Positions 1 through 7,434 of a DNA stretch of 64,000 bases are shown here, in pieces. The number at the start of each line of letters is the position of its first letter. Position 1 is the stretch's first letter. Both the position numbers and the translations under genes were made by a program. This DNA is from Variovorax paradoxus (GTDB taxonomy: Bacteria > Pseudomonadota > Gammaproteobacteria > Burkholderiales > Burkholderiaceae_C). The notes beneath the pieces were generated by a model. The model saw only the letters and a list, made by a program, of their open reading frames with translations. It was not told the DNA's origin and searched no databases. The stretch lies in contig NZ_JAUSXL010000002.1 in NCBI RefSeq assembly GCF_030815975.1, positions 1,364,001 to 1,428,000 of the forward strand, written 5' to 3'.

Positions 1-111
1 GGTCTTGGGCATGGGGTGATTTTGCCGCGCGATCGGCGGCGCGGGGGCTGCACCGCTTTGGCCTTGGGCGCACCGTGCTGCCGCAAGGCGGACGGTTCGC
101 TTGCTCCACTT

Positions 112-127
112 TGGACCAAATGGTCAA
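112..127. promoter_or_regulatory. RutR-type operator upstream of rutA
   Basis: The 16 bases TGGACCAAATGGTCAA differ at one position from the E. coli RutR box TTGACCA-N2-TGGTCAA (known consensus). The inner GACCA-AA-TGGTC is a perfect palindrome. It lies about 100 bp before the rutA start, and a RutR homologue is encoded at the other end of the operon. Regulation by RutR is inferred. Confidence 0.75.
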
Positions 128-134
128 AACAAAA

Positions 135-168
135 CATTTGAAAACAGTCAAGTCGTTGATTTCAAATG
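135..168. promoter_or_regulatory. 9-bp inverted repeat between RutR box and sigma-54 element
   Basis: CATTTGAAA (135-143) and TTTCAAATG (160-168) form a perfect 9-bp inverted repeat with a 16-base AT-richer spacer. It sits between the RutR-type box and the -24/-12 element of rutA. It could bind a second regulator or only be bendable promoter DNA. No family is assigned. Confidence 0.4.
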
Positions 169-179
169 ACTTCCTGAAT

Positions 180-195
180 TGGCACGGGCCATGCA
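180..195 (+). promoter_or_regulatory. sigma-54 (-24/-12) promoter of rutA
   Basis: TGGCACGGGCCATGCA fits the sigma-54 consensus TGGCACR-N4-TTGCW except for one base (ATGC for TTGC), with GG and GC ten bases apart. Transcription would start near 205, about 25 bases before the ATG at 230. In E. coli the rut operon is under NtrC and nitrogen control, which agrees with this reading. Confidence 0.65.
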
Positions 196-229
196 TAGGG
201 CTTTGCGAACCCGCAACAGGAGCTTCTGC

Positions 230-1342
230 ATGAACGTTGGCATCTTCATTCCCATCGGCAACAACGGCTGGCTGCTCTCCGAGAACGCGCCGCAGTACAA
301 GCCCAGTTTCGAGCTCAACAAGGAGATCACGCTGAAGGCCGAGCGCTACGGCGTGGACTTTGTGCTGTCGATGATCAAGCTGCGCGGCTTTGGCGGCAAG
401 ACCGAGTTCTGGGACCACAACCTCGAGTCGTTCACGCTGATGGCCGGGCTCGCGGCCGTGACCACGAAGATCAAGCTCTTTGCCACCGCCGCCTCGCTGG
501 TGATGCCGCCGGCCGTCGTCGCGCGCATGGCGTCGACCATCGACTCCATCTCCAACGGCCGCTTCGGCCTCAACCTCGTCACCGGCTGGCAGCGGCCCGA
601 GTATTCGCAGATGGGCATGTGGCCCGGCGACGAGTTCTTCGGCACGCGCTACCAGTACCTCTCCGAATACATCCAGGTGCTGCGCGACCTCTGGGGCACC
701 GGCCAGTCGGACTTCAAGGGCGCGCATTTCCAGATGGACGACTGCCGCCTGAGCCCGCGCCCGCAGGCCGACATGAAGGTGATCTGCGCGGGCCAGAGCG
801 ATGCGGGCATGGACTTCTCCGCAAAGTACGCCGACTACAACTTCTGCTTCGGCAAGGGCGTGAACACGCCCAAGGCCTTCGCGCCCGCGGCCGAGAAGCT
901 CATCGAGGCCACGCGCAAAACCGGCCGCCACGTCACCACCTACGTGCTGATGATGGTGATTGCCGACGAAACCGACGAAGCCGCGCGCGCCAAGTGGGAG
1001 CACTACAAGGCCGGCGCCGACCACGAGGCCATCGCCTGGCTGGGCCAGCAGGGCGCGGCCGACACCAGGTCGGGCGCCGACACCAACGTGCGCCAGATGA
1101 CCGACCCGACCTCGGCCGTCAACATCAACATGGGCACGCTGGTCGGCTCCTACGCCACCGTCGCGCGCCTGCTCGACGAGATGGCCGAGGTGCCGGGCAC
1201 CGAAGGCGTGCTGCTGACCTTCGACGACTTCGTGCAGGGCGTGGAGGCCTTCGGCGAACGCATCCAGCCGCTGATGAAGAGCCGCGCGCATGTGCAGAGC
1301 CCCGTGCCCTCGCAGGCCGAACCCGAGCGCCTTGCGGCCTGA
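230..1342 (+). CDS. rutA: pyrimidine monooxygenase RutA
   Basis: A flavin-dependent monooxygenase of the bacterial luciferase-like family. It opens the uracil (or thymine) ring between N3 and C4 with FMNH2 and O2, giving ureidoacrylate. The 370-residue protein is full length for RutA and begins [16 protein letters not shown], the typical RutA N-terminus. ATG 230 was preferred over an in-frame upstream ATG at 179 because AGGAG lies just before it (218-222) and the sigma-54 promoter would start transcription downstream of 179. It is the first gene of rutABCDEF; the reduced flavin would come from RutF. Gene order and sequence make this call very safe. Confidence 0.97.
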   Translation: MNVGIFIPIGNNGWLLSENAPQYKPSFELNKEITLKAERYGVDFVLSMIKLRGFGGKTEFWDHNLESFTLMAGLAAVTTKIKLFATAASLVMPPAVVARMASTIDSISNGRFGLNLVTGWQRPEYSQMGMWPGDEFFGTRYQYLSEYIQVLRDLWGTGQSDFKGAHFQMDDCRLSPRPQADMKVICAGQSDAGMDFSAKYADYNFCFGKGVNTPKAFAPAAEKLIEATRKTGRHVTTYVLMMVIADETDEAARAKWEHYKAGADHEAIAWLGQQGAADTRSGADTNVRQMTDPTSAVNINMGTLVGSYATVARLLDEMAEVPGTEGVLLTFDDFVQGVEAFGERIQPLMKSRAHVQSPVPSQAEPERLAA

Positions 1343-1355
1343 GCAGGAGCCTCAC

Positions 1356-2147
1356 GTGAGCACTCCCGCACGCAACACCACCCTCACATCGAACATCCCC
1401 GTTGGCGCGCCGCGCCTGCCCGGCGCCCCGGCACCGCGGGTGCTGCCCGCGCGGCCCGAACCGCTCGCGCTGCATGCCACCGACTCGGCGCTGATCGTGG
1501 TCGACATGCAGAACGCCTATGCATCGATCGGCGGCTATGTCGACTCGGCCGGCTTCGACATTTCCGGTGCGCAGGGCACCATTGCCAACATCGCGCGCAC
1601 CATCGCGGCGGCGCGCGCGGCCGGCATGCTGGTGGTGTTCCTGCAGAACGGCTGGGACGCCACGTATGTCGAAGCCGGCGGGCCGGGCTCGCCCAACTGG
1701 CACAAGTCGAACGCGCTCAAGACGATGCGCGCGAAGCCCGAGCTGCAGGGCAAGTTCCTTGCCAAGGGCGGCTGGGACTACGAGCTCATTGCCGAGATGC
1801 AGCCGCAGCCCGGCGACATCGTGGTGCCCAAGACGCGCTACAGCGGCTTCTTCAACAGCACGCTCGACAGCACGCTGCGCGCGCGCGGCATCCGCCACCT
1901 GGTGTTCACCGGCATCGCGACCAACGTGTGCGTGGAGTCGACCTTGCGCGACGCCTTCCACCTCGAATACTTCGCCGTGATGCTGGAAGACGCGACGCAC
2001 GAGCTTGGCGGTGCGGCCATACAGAAGGCGTCGGTCTACAACGTCGAGACCTTCTTCGGCTGGGTCTCCACCGTCGATGACTTCGTCCGCGCCTTCGCGC
2101 CGGCTGCCGCCGGGCAGGCCGCGCCGGGCGTTGCGCTCGCCGCCTGA
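1356..2147 (+). CDS. rutB: ureidoacrylate amidohydrolase RutB
   Basis: A cysteine hydrolase of the isochorismatase superfamily that hydrolyses ureidoacrylate to 3-aminoacrylate and carbamate, which decays to CO2 and ammonia. The expected catalytic triad is visible: Asp50 in VVDMQNAY, Lys159 in PKTRYSGFF and Cys192 in ATNVCVEST. The start is the GTG at 1356, preceded by GCAGGAGC, giving 263 residues. An upstream ATG in the same frame lies inside rutA and has no such site. The N-terminus carries a Pro/Ala-rich stretch of about 35 residues before the core fold. It is the second gene of the rut operon. Confidence 0.95.
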   Translation: MSTPARNTTLTSNIPVGAPRLPGAPAPRVLPARPEPLALHATDSALIVVDMQNAYASIGGYVDSAGFDISGAQGTIANIARTIAAARAAGMLVVFLQNGWDATYVEAGGPGSPNWHKSNALKTMRAKPELQGKFLAKGGWDYELIAEMQPQPGDIVVPKTRYSGFFNSTLDSTLRARGIRHLVFTGIATNVCVESTLRDAFHLEYFAVMLEDATHELGGAAIQKASVYNVETFFGWVSTVDDFVRAFAPAAAGQAAPGVALAA

Positions 2148-2178
2148 TTCCATCGTTCAACCACAGGAAGGAGCTCCC

Positions 2179-2571
2179 ATGCCCAAGCAAGCCATCATCC
2201 CGGCCGGAACCACCACCCCGATCGCGCCCTTCGTGCCCGGCACCATGGCCGACGGCATCGTCTACGTGTCGGGCACGCTGCCCTTCGACAAGGACAACAA
2301 CGTGGTCCACGTGGGCGACGCCTCCGCGCAGACGCGCCACGTGCTCGAGACGATCCGCAACGTGATCGCGACGGCCGGCGGCACCATGGACGACGTGACC
2401 TTCAACATGATCATGATCAAGGACTGGGCCGACTACGCGAAGGTCAATGCGGTGTATGCCGAGTTCTTTCCGGGCACCAAGCCCGCGCGCTACTGCATCC
2501 AGTGCGGCCTGGTGAAGCCCGATGCGCTGGTCGAGATCGCCTCGATCGCCCACGTCGGCAACAAGGCCTGA
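2179..2571 (+). CDS. rutC: 3-aminoacrylate deaminase RutC (Rid/YjgF family)
   Basis: A small Rid/YjgF-family enamine deaminase of 130 residues. In the rut pathway it speeds conversion of 3-aminoacrylate to malonic semialdehyde and ammonia. The sequence shows the family core: the YVSGTLPFD strand, the central [17 protein letters not shown] helix and the C-terminal VEIASIAHV strand. ATG 2179 has a good ribosome site (AGGAAGGAG). Length matches E. coli RutC. Its TGA overlaps the rutD ATG by one base (TGATG at 2569-2573), so the two are probably translationally coupled. Confidence 0.95.
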   Translation: MPKQAIIPAGTTTPIAPFVPGTMADGIVYVSGTLPFDKDNNVVHVGDASAQTRHVLETIRNVIATAGGTMDDVTFNMIMIKDWADYAKVNAVYAEFFPGTKPARYCIQCGLVKPDALVEIASIAHVGNKA

Positions 2572-3377
2572 TGAGCATGCCGCTGCACTACGAAGTGCAT
2601 GGGCCGTCCGATGGCGAGGCGGTGCTGCTGTCGTCGGGCCTCGGCGGTTCGGCCGCCTTCTGGCAGCCGCAGCTTGGCGCGCTGGTCGAGGCGGGCCATC
2701 GCGTGATTGCGTACGACCAGCGAGGCACCGGCCGCAGCCCCGCCGCGCTGGACGCGAGCTACGCCATTGCCGACATGGTGCGCGACGTGGTTCAGATTCT
2801 CGACGCCACCTCGACGCCGCGCTGCCATCTGGTGGGCCATGCGCTCGGCGGGCTCGTGGGCTTGCAGCTGGCACTCGACGAGCCCTCGCGCGTGGCAAGC
2901 CTGGTGCTGGTCAATGCGTGGTCGAAGCCCAATCCGCATTCGGCGCGCTGCTTCGATGCGCGGCTCGCGCTGCTCGGCGCCTGCGGCCCGCGTGCGTACG
3001 TCGAAGCGCAGCCGATCTTCCTGTACCCCGCCGCCTGGTGCGCGGAACATGCGCAGCGCGTGGCCGACGAGGTCGACCATGCGTTTGCGCATTTCCCGGG
3101 CGAAGCCAACATGCGCGCACGCATCGGCGCGCTGCGCGCCTTCGACGTCGACGCGCGCCTTGGCGACATCACCATGCCCTCGCTGGTGGCCGCCGCCATG
3201 GACGACGCCCTGGTGCCGTGGACCTGCTCGCAGCGCCTGGCCGATGGCCTGCACGACGTGACGCTCCACTTCATGGCGCACGGCGGCCACGCGCACAGCG
3301 TGACCGAGGCCGACGCCTTCAACCGCAGCCTGCTCGACTTTCTCACCCGGGTCAGCGCACCCGGCGTTCTCGCATGA
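2571..3377 (+). CDS. rutD: alpha/beta hydrolase RutD
   Basis: An alpha/beta-hydrolase fold protein of 268 residues. In the rut pathway it is proposed to hydrolyse aminoacrylate or a related intermediate. The nucleophile elbow reads [10 protein letters not shown], with Ala91 where a catalytic Ser would sit in G-x-S-x-G; RutD of E. coli also has GHALG, so this is a family trait and not decay. The C-terminal His region AHGGHAHSV is kept. It overlaps rutC by one base and rutE by ATGA (3374-3377), which indicates tight coupling. The true reaction remains uncertain for the whole family. Confidence 0.92.
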   Translation: MSMPLHYEVHGPSDGEAVLLSSGLGGSAAFWQPQLGALVEAGHRVIAYDQRGTGRSPAALDASYAIADMVRDVVQILDATSTPRCHLVGHALGGLVGLQLALDEPSRVASLVLVNAWSKPNPHSARCFDARLALLGACGPRAYVEAQPIFLYPAAWCAEHAQRVADEVDHAFAHFPGEANMRARIGALRAFDVDARLGDITMPSLVAAAMDDALVPWTCSQRLADGLHDVTLHFMAHGGHAHSVTEADAFNRSLLDFLTRVSAPGVLA

Positions 3378-3976
3378 CCACGATGATGAAACCTGCCCTC
3401 GACGACGCCGCACTGGCACTTCTTTTTACCGCAGCGCGCAGCCACAACGGCTGGACCGCCGAACCCGTGACCGACGCGCAGATCCGGCAGATCTACGCGC
3501 TTGCCTGCATGGGACCGACCTCGGCCAACTGCTCGCCCGCGCGCTTCGTATTCGTTCGCACGCCCGAAGGCAAGCAGCGCCTCGCGCCGGCGCTTTCCAA
3601 GGGCAACCTCGACAAGACCATGGCGGCACCCCTCACCGTGATTGCGGCGTGGGACCGCAGGTTCTACGACAAGCTGCCCACGCTGTTCCCGCATGCCGAC
3701 GCGCGCAGCTGGTTCACCGGCAGCCCCGAGGCCGCGCACGAAACCGCCTTTCGCAACGCCAGCCTGCAGGCGGCCTATCTGCTGATCGCCGCGCGCGCCG
3801 TGGGGCTCGATGCCGGGCCGATGTCGGGCTTCGACAAGGCGAAAGTCGATGGTGCTTTTTTCGAGGGCACCGATTGGAGCGCCAACTTCCTGATCAACCT
3901 CGGCCATGGCGATCCAGCCAAGGTGTTCGGCCGGCTGCCGCGGCTGGGCTTCGACGAAGCCTGCATCCTGGCCTGA
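3374..3976 (+). CDS. rutE: malonic semialdehyde reductase RutE
   Basis: A nitroreductase-fold FMN protein of 200 residues, the usual RutE length. It reduces toxic malonic semialdehyde to 3-hydroxypropionate, the end product of the pathway. Visible family signs are the N-terminal RSHNGW segment, the FMN-binding [15 protein letters not shown] segment and the C-terminal [19 protein letters not shown] segment. The start overlaps rutD by four bases (ATGA). Its position between rutD and rutF matches the E. coli order. Confidence 0.93.
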   Translation: MTTMMKPALDDAALALLFTAARSHNGWTAEPVTDAQIRQIYALACMGPTSANCSPARFVFVRTPEGKQRLAPALSKGNLDKTMAAPLTVIAAWDRRFYDKLPTLFPHADARSWFTGSPEAAHETAFRNASLQAAYLLIAARAVGLDAGPMSGFDKAKVDGAFFEGTDWSANFLINLGHGDPAKVFGRLPRLGFDEACILA

Positions 3977-4000
3977 AGCCCCTCACGGAAATTTTTTCTC

Positions 4001-4543
4001 ATGCTGCTGAACGCAATGGCCTCCGACCACGTCACGCCGAGCGGCGCGCCTGCCGCGCTGCCCAAGGCCGACTACCGCAACGCCATGGCGCGGCTGGGCG
4101 CGGCGGTCAACATCATCACCACCGACGGCCCCGCGGGCCGCGCCGGCTTCACGGCCTCGGCCGTGTGCAGCGTGACCGACGAGCCGCCGATGCTGCTGGT
4201 GTGCCTGAACCGTTCGGCCTCGGTGTACCCCGCGTTCACGGCCAACGGCGTGCTCTGCGTGAATGTGCTGGCGGCGGGCCACCAGACGCTCTCGGGCCTG
4301 TTCGGCGGCAAGACGCCGATGGACGAGCGCTTTGCCGCGGGCCGCTGGAGCCGCAAGGCCACGGGCTCGCCGGTGCTCGAAGATGCCGCGGCGTCGTTTG
4401 ACTGCCGTGTGGTGCGGGCCACGAGTGCGGGCACGCATGACGTGCTGTTCTGCGAGGCGGTGGCGATTGCCATTGGCGGGGCGGCGCAAAGCCTGATCTA
4501 TTTCGATCGGCGATATCACGAGATCGCGGCGCCGCCGCACTGA
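4001..4543 (+). CDS. rutF: flavin reductase RutF
   Basis: An NAD(P)H:flavin oxidoreductase of 180 residues with the split-barrel fold, expected to supply FMNH2 to RutA. Family features seen are the [18 protein letters not shown] start of the fold, the [20 protein letters not shown] strand pair and C-terminal [14 protein letters not shown] 4001 is used; a second ATG at 4016 (MASDHV) is also possible because no strong ribosome site is visible before either. It is the last gene of the operon. No rutG permease follows, and a repeat element and rutR come next. Confidence 0.93.
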   Translation: MLLNAMASDHVTPSGAPAALPKADYRNAMARLGAAVNIITTDGPAGRAGFTASAVCSVTDEPPMLLVCLNRSASVYPAFTANGVLCVNVLAAGHQTLSGLFGGKTPMDERFAAGRWSRKATGSPVLEDAAASFDCRVVRATSAGTHDVLFCEAVAIAIGGAAQSLIYFDRRYHEIAAPPH

Positions 4544-4552
4544 CTTTCTTGT

Positions 4553-4667
4553 CCCCTCTCCCGCTTGCGGGAGAGGGTCAGGGTGAGGGTGCAGCGGCCT
4601 TTGCAATTGCAGCGCATCTTCCGATGCCGCTGGCCCTCACCCCAGCCCTCTCCCGGAGGGAGAGGGA
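4553..4667. repeat. REP/BIME-like intergenic repeat, copy 1
   Basis: Two hairpins face each other: CCCTCTCCCGC..GCGGGAGAGGG (4554-4577) and CCCTCTCCCGGAGGGAGAGGG (4646-4666). A larger inverted pair lies between them (GGGTCAGGGTGAGGG against CCCTCACCCCAGCCC). It sits between the convergent ends of rutF and rutR and could also act as a two-way terminator. Related copies lie at 20652, 24602, 26404 and 36637. Confidence 0.85.
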
Positions 4668-4707
4668 GCAAGTCCGACCGCCTCGCCTTTCCGGAGGGAG
4701 TAACTCC

Positions 4708-5442
4708 CTAACGCGGCGCGATCCCTTGCAACACGATGCGCTGCACGTTCTCCACCGTCTGCTCGAAGAACGCCGCATCTTCGAGCGTATGCCCCGTCAG
4801 CGCCTGCACCTGCACGCCGAAATCCGCATAGTGCTGCGTGATGGCCCAGAGCGCGAAGATCAGGTGGTGCGGATCGACCGGCGCGAGCTTGCCGGCCTCG
4901 ATCCATGAACGGATGACCTCCGACTTGCGCTCCACCAGCGTGCGCAACTCGCGGTCGAGTTCGTCGCGCAGCAGTGGCGCGCCCTGGATCATTTCAAGGC
5001 AGAACAGGCGCGATGCATCGGGCCGGTCGCGCGAGACCACGAGCTTGCGGCGGATGTAGTCGCCAATGGCTTCCGCCGGGTCCTGCTCGGCGCTGAAGCC
5101 GCGCAGCGGTTCGAGCCACAGCGCGAGCAGGTCGCGCAGCACGTTGACGTACAGCTCCTCCTTGTTCGCGAAGTAGTAGAGCAGGTTGCTCTTGGACACA
5201 TCGGCGCGCGCCGCCACCTGGTCGATGGACGTGCCATGCAAGCCGAAGCGCGAGAACAGGCCCAGTGCGGCGCCGAGGATGGCGCTGCGCTTGTCCTCGA
5301 TCTGGCGCAGCCTGCGGCTCACCGCGGATGCGCTGCGCACGGCGGGCGTCGCGCGCTTGCGCGCCGGGCCCTTCACCGGAATCTTCTTTGTGCTGCTGGC
5401 TGCGGCCAGCGCCTTGGTCTTCGGCATCTTCCCTCGCTCCAT
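4708..5442 (-). CDS. rutR: TetR-family regulator RutR
   Basis: A TetR-type regulator closely matching E. coli RutR, the uracil/thymine-sensing controller of pyrimidine use. The DNA-binding segment reads GLHGTSIDQVAARADVSKSNLLYYF; the C-terminal half has LFCLEMIQGAPLLRDEL, FALWAITQHYADFG and FEQTVENVQRIV, all RutR hallmarks. The 244 residues include an extra Lys/Ala/Pro-rich N-terminal stretch of about 40 residues before the helix-turn-helix, which E. coli RutR largely lacks. Translation may start at ATG 5442 or at 5427 (MPKTK), which has AGGG just upstream. It is divergent from the oxygenase gene at 5626, with a RutR-type box between them. Confidence 0.93.
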   Translation of the reverse strand: MERGKMPKTKALAAASSTKKIPVKGPARKRATPAVRSASAVSRRLRQIEDKRSAILGAALGLFSRFGLHGTSIDQVAARADVSKSNLLYYFANKEELYVNVLRDLLALWLEPLRGFSAEQDPAEAIGDYIRRKLVVSRDRPDASRLFCLEMIQGAPLLRDELDRELRTLVERKSEVIRSWIEAGKLAPVDPHHLIFALWAITQHYADFGVQVQALTGHTLEDAAFFEQTVENVQRIVLQGIAPR

Positions 5443-5557
5443 CGATTGCTGACTCTTCTTTCAACGCGCACCACTGTAAGGCCGCTGTGCATCGCGTTGC
5501 GCCAGCGCGGCCTTCGCGCACCGCCGGCACGCACCATGCTGACGCGGCCAACGCGTT

Positions 5558-5573
5558 TTGTCCATTTGGTCCA
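5558..5573. promoter_or_regulatory. RutR-type operator before the oxygenase operon
   Basis: TTGTCCATTTGGTCCA matches 12 of the 14 fixed positions of TTGACCA-N2-TGGTCAA. It lies in the rutR/oxygenase divergent gap and ends three bases before the sigma-54 element at 5576, so bound RutR could block that promoter. Regulation by RutR is inferred. Confidence 0.6.
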
Positions 5574-5575
5574 AC

Positions 5576-5591
5576 TGGCACAGACGTTGCA
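5576..5591 (+). promoter_or_regulatory. sigma-54 (-24/-12) promoter of the oxygenase operon
   Basis: TGGCACAGACGTTGCA fits every fixed position of the sigma-54 consensus TGGCACR-N4-TTGCW, with GG (5577-5578) and GC (5589-5590) ten bases apart. Transcription would start near 5602, 24 bases before the ATG at 5626. This implies activation by NtrC or another enhancer-binding protein. Confidence 0.75.
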
Positions 5592-5625
5592 TGGCGAAAG
5601 GCATGCCAAGCACGAGGACCGACAC

Positions 5626-6630
5626 ATGACCACACTGCTGTCCGTACCCATCATCGATCTCGCGCCCTACTTCGCCGGCACGGCCGAAGGCAAGGCGGAG
5701 GTCGCGACAAAGGTCGACGAGGCCTGCCGCAGCATCGGCTTTCTCGTCATCACCCACCACGGCATTCCCGCCGAGCTGATCGCGCGCGTGTCGCGGCTCT
5801 CGCGCCAGTTCTTCGATATGCCGCTGGCCGAGAAGCGCAAGGTCGACCGGCCGCGCGAAGACGCGGTGCGCGGCTACAGCGCCGTAGGCGAAGAAGGGCT
5901 TTCCTACAGCCTGGAAGAGGCCGCGCCCGGCGACCTGAAAGAATCGTTTTCCATCGGCCCCTCGAACGTGCCGCAAGACGACTACCACCGCGGCCCTGCC
6001 GCCGGCCCGCACTTCGAGCCCAACAGCTGGCCGCCGATCGAGGGCTTCCGCGAAGCCTATGAAAGCTACTTCGAGGCCATGAGCGATCTCTCGCGCTCGC
6101 TGATGCGCATCTTCGCGCTCGGGCTTGCGCTGCCCGAACCGTTCTTCGACGACAAGATCGACCGGCACATCAGCATGTTCCGCGTGCTGAGCTATCCGCC
6201 GCAGCGCGAAGCGCCGCTGCCGGGCCAGCTGCGCGCGGGCGCGCACAGCGACTACGGCAGCCTCACCATCGTGCTGCCCGACGACAAGGGCCTGCAGGTG
6301 TTCAACAAGGCGGGCCAGTGGGTCGACGTGCCGCAGGTGGAAGGCGGCCTGGTGGTCAACATTGCCGACCTGATGATGCAGTGGACCAACGACCAGTGGG
6401 TGTCGACGCTGCACCGCGTGGTCAATCCGCCGTTCGAGGTGGCCAGCACCAACCGCCGCCAATCGCTGGTGTTCTTTCACCAGCCCAACTACGACGCGAT
6501 GGTCGAGTGCCTGCCGAGCTGCCTGGCACCGGGCGAGCAGCCGAAGTACGCACCCATTTCGTCGGGCGACCACCTGACTTCCAAGTTCGTGAAGCAGACG
6601 ACCTTTGGTGGGACCAAGGTGGCGGTCTAG
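5626..6630 (+). CDS. 2-oxoglutarate/Fe(II) oxygenase, isopenicillin-N-synthase type (1)
   Basis: A non-haem iron oxygenase of 334 residues. The N-terminal DIOX_N part begins VPIIDLAPYF; the catalytic part has the iron ligands His207 and Asp209 (AHSDYG) and His263 (STLHRV), and the 2OG anchor Arg278-x-Ser280 (RRQSL). ATG 5626 follows GAGGA. Relatives hydroxylate small molecules, and fungal thymine 7-hydroxylase belongs to this superfamily. Because its promoter carries a RutR-type box and a sigma-54 element, I infer a nucleobase substrate such as thymine or a methylated pyrimidine. The substrate cannot be read from the sequence. Repeat elements separate it from the next gene. Confidence 0.9.
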   Translation: MTTLLSVPIIDLAPYFAGTAEGKAEVATKVDEACRSIGFLVITHHGIPAELIARVSRLSRQFFDMPLAEKRKVDRPREDAVRGYSAVGEEGLSYSLEEAAPGDLKESFSIGPSNVPQDDYHRGPAAGPHFEPNSWPPIEGFREAYESYFEAMSDLSRSLMRIFALGLALPEPFFDDKIDRHISMFRVLSYPPQREAPLPGQLRAGAHSDYGSLTIVLPDDKGLQVFNKAGQWVDVPQVEGGLVVNIADLMMQWTNDQWVSTLHRVVNPPFEVASTNRRQSLVFFHQPNYDAMVECLPSCLAPGEQPKYAPISSGDHLTSKFVKQTTFGGTKVAV

Positions 6631-6677
6631 ATGAAGTCCTGTTTCTATGTTCGTCGCGTTGGTTGTCGTTCAGGGCG

Positions 6678-6773
6678 CGCTCCCGCCGACGGGGTACCTT
6701 GCTCCGCGAATGTCCTCCGGCCTGCGGCCTCCCCCTTGATTTCGCTGCGCAAGGCACCCCATCGACGGGAGCG
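6678..6773. mobile_element. MITE-like element, left copy
   Basis: A 96-bp unit bounded by imperfect inverted repeats: 6678-6698 (CGCTCCCGCCGACGGGGTACC) against 6753-6773, 18 of 21 bases complementary. Its core is similar to the reverse complement of the element at 6821-6914; both contain CTCCGCGAATGTCC and CCTTGATTTCGCTGCG. There is no coding capacity. The gap 6631-6988 (358 bp) holds essentially only these two elements. Confidence 0.6.
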
Positions 6774-6820
6774 TTGGACAGAGCGGTCGTTGATCAGCGG
6801 TTCACCAGCGGCGTGCCCAG

Positions 6821-6914
6821 GTGCACAGGGCACCGGGTGCTCCCCGCAGCGAAATCAAGGAGGAGGCGAAGCCGGGGGACATTCGCGGAGGGGAGTACCC
6901 GGTGGCCTGTGCAC
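6821..6914. mobile_element. MITE-like element, right copy (inverted)
   Basis: A 94-bp unit with 18-bp terminal inverted repeats matching at 17 positions (GTGCACAGGGCACCGGGT at 6821-6838 against 6897-6914). It faces the 6678-6773 copy head to head, so the two cores form a long interrupted palindrome that could fold as a cruciform or hairpin in the mRNA between the oxygenase and VOC genes. Confidence 0.6.
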
Positions 6915-6988
6915 GCGCCCTGAACAACAGCGCCAAGAACAAGAGCGCGAAGAACAACAGCGCCGAACACAAGCAATGAGCACCTGAC

Positions 6989-7375
6989 ATGCCCCATCTC
7001 TCCTACGTCAACGTCTTCGCAAAGGACGTGGTCGCGCTCAGCGGCTTCTACCAGCGCGTGTTCGGCTTCCCCGAGATCGAGGCCATCCGCTCGCCGATCT
7101 TTCGCGGACTCGACACTGGCAAGTCGAGCCTGGGCTTCAACGCGCTCGATGCCTACGAGCTGCTGCACCTGGCCGAATTCTCCGACACGCGCGGCGTGAA
7201 GTTCCTGCTGAACATCGACGTCGACAGCAAGGACGAGGTCGACCGCATGGTGCCCGTCGCGCTCGAGGCCGGCGCCACGCTGGTGAAGCCGCCGTACGTC
7301 ACCTACTACAACTGGTACCAGTCGGTGCTGCTCGATCCCGAGGGCAACGTGTTTCGCATCAACTTCATGATGTGA
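6989..7375 (+). CDS. VOC/glyoxalase-fold protein (1)
   Basis: A 128-residue protein of the vicinal oxygen chelate superfamily. It starts with the typical LSYVNVFAKDVVALSGFYQRVFG beta-alpha unit and ends with LLDPEGNVFRINF, the second metal-site strand. A Glu or His ligand near the C-terminus of many VOC enzymes is not obvious here (FRINF), so it could be a binding or isomerase protein and not a dioxygenase. It lies 60 bp before the BMP-type binding protein, in the RutR/sigma-54-linked run. The substrate is unknown. Confidence 0.8.
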   Translation: MPHLSYVNVFAKDVVALSGFYQRVFGFPEIEAIRSPIFRGLDTGKSSLGFNALDAYELLHLAEFSDTRGVKFLLNIDVDSKDEVDRMVPVALEAGATLVKPPYVTYYNWYQSVLLDPEGNVFRINFMM

Positions 7376-7434
7376 CGCACGCAGTGATTTTTTTCCTCTC
7401 CGTCATTCCCACGCTTCCCACGAAAGGCTGCTCC

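Noticed and set aside
6631..6987. 118-codon open frame between the oxygenase and VOC genes
   Set aside because: It runs through two MITE-like palindromes, has no ribosome site of note and a composition dominated by the repeat sequence.
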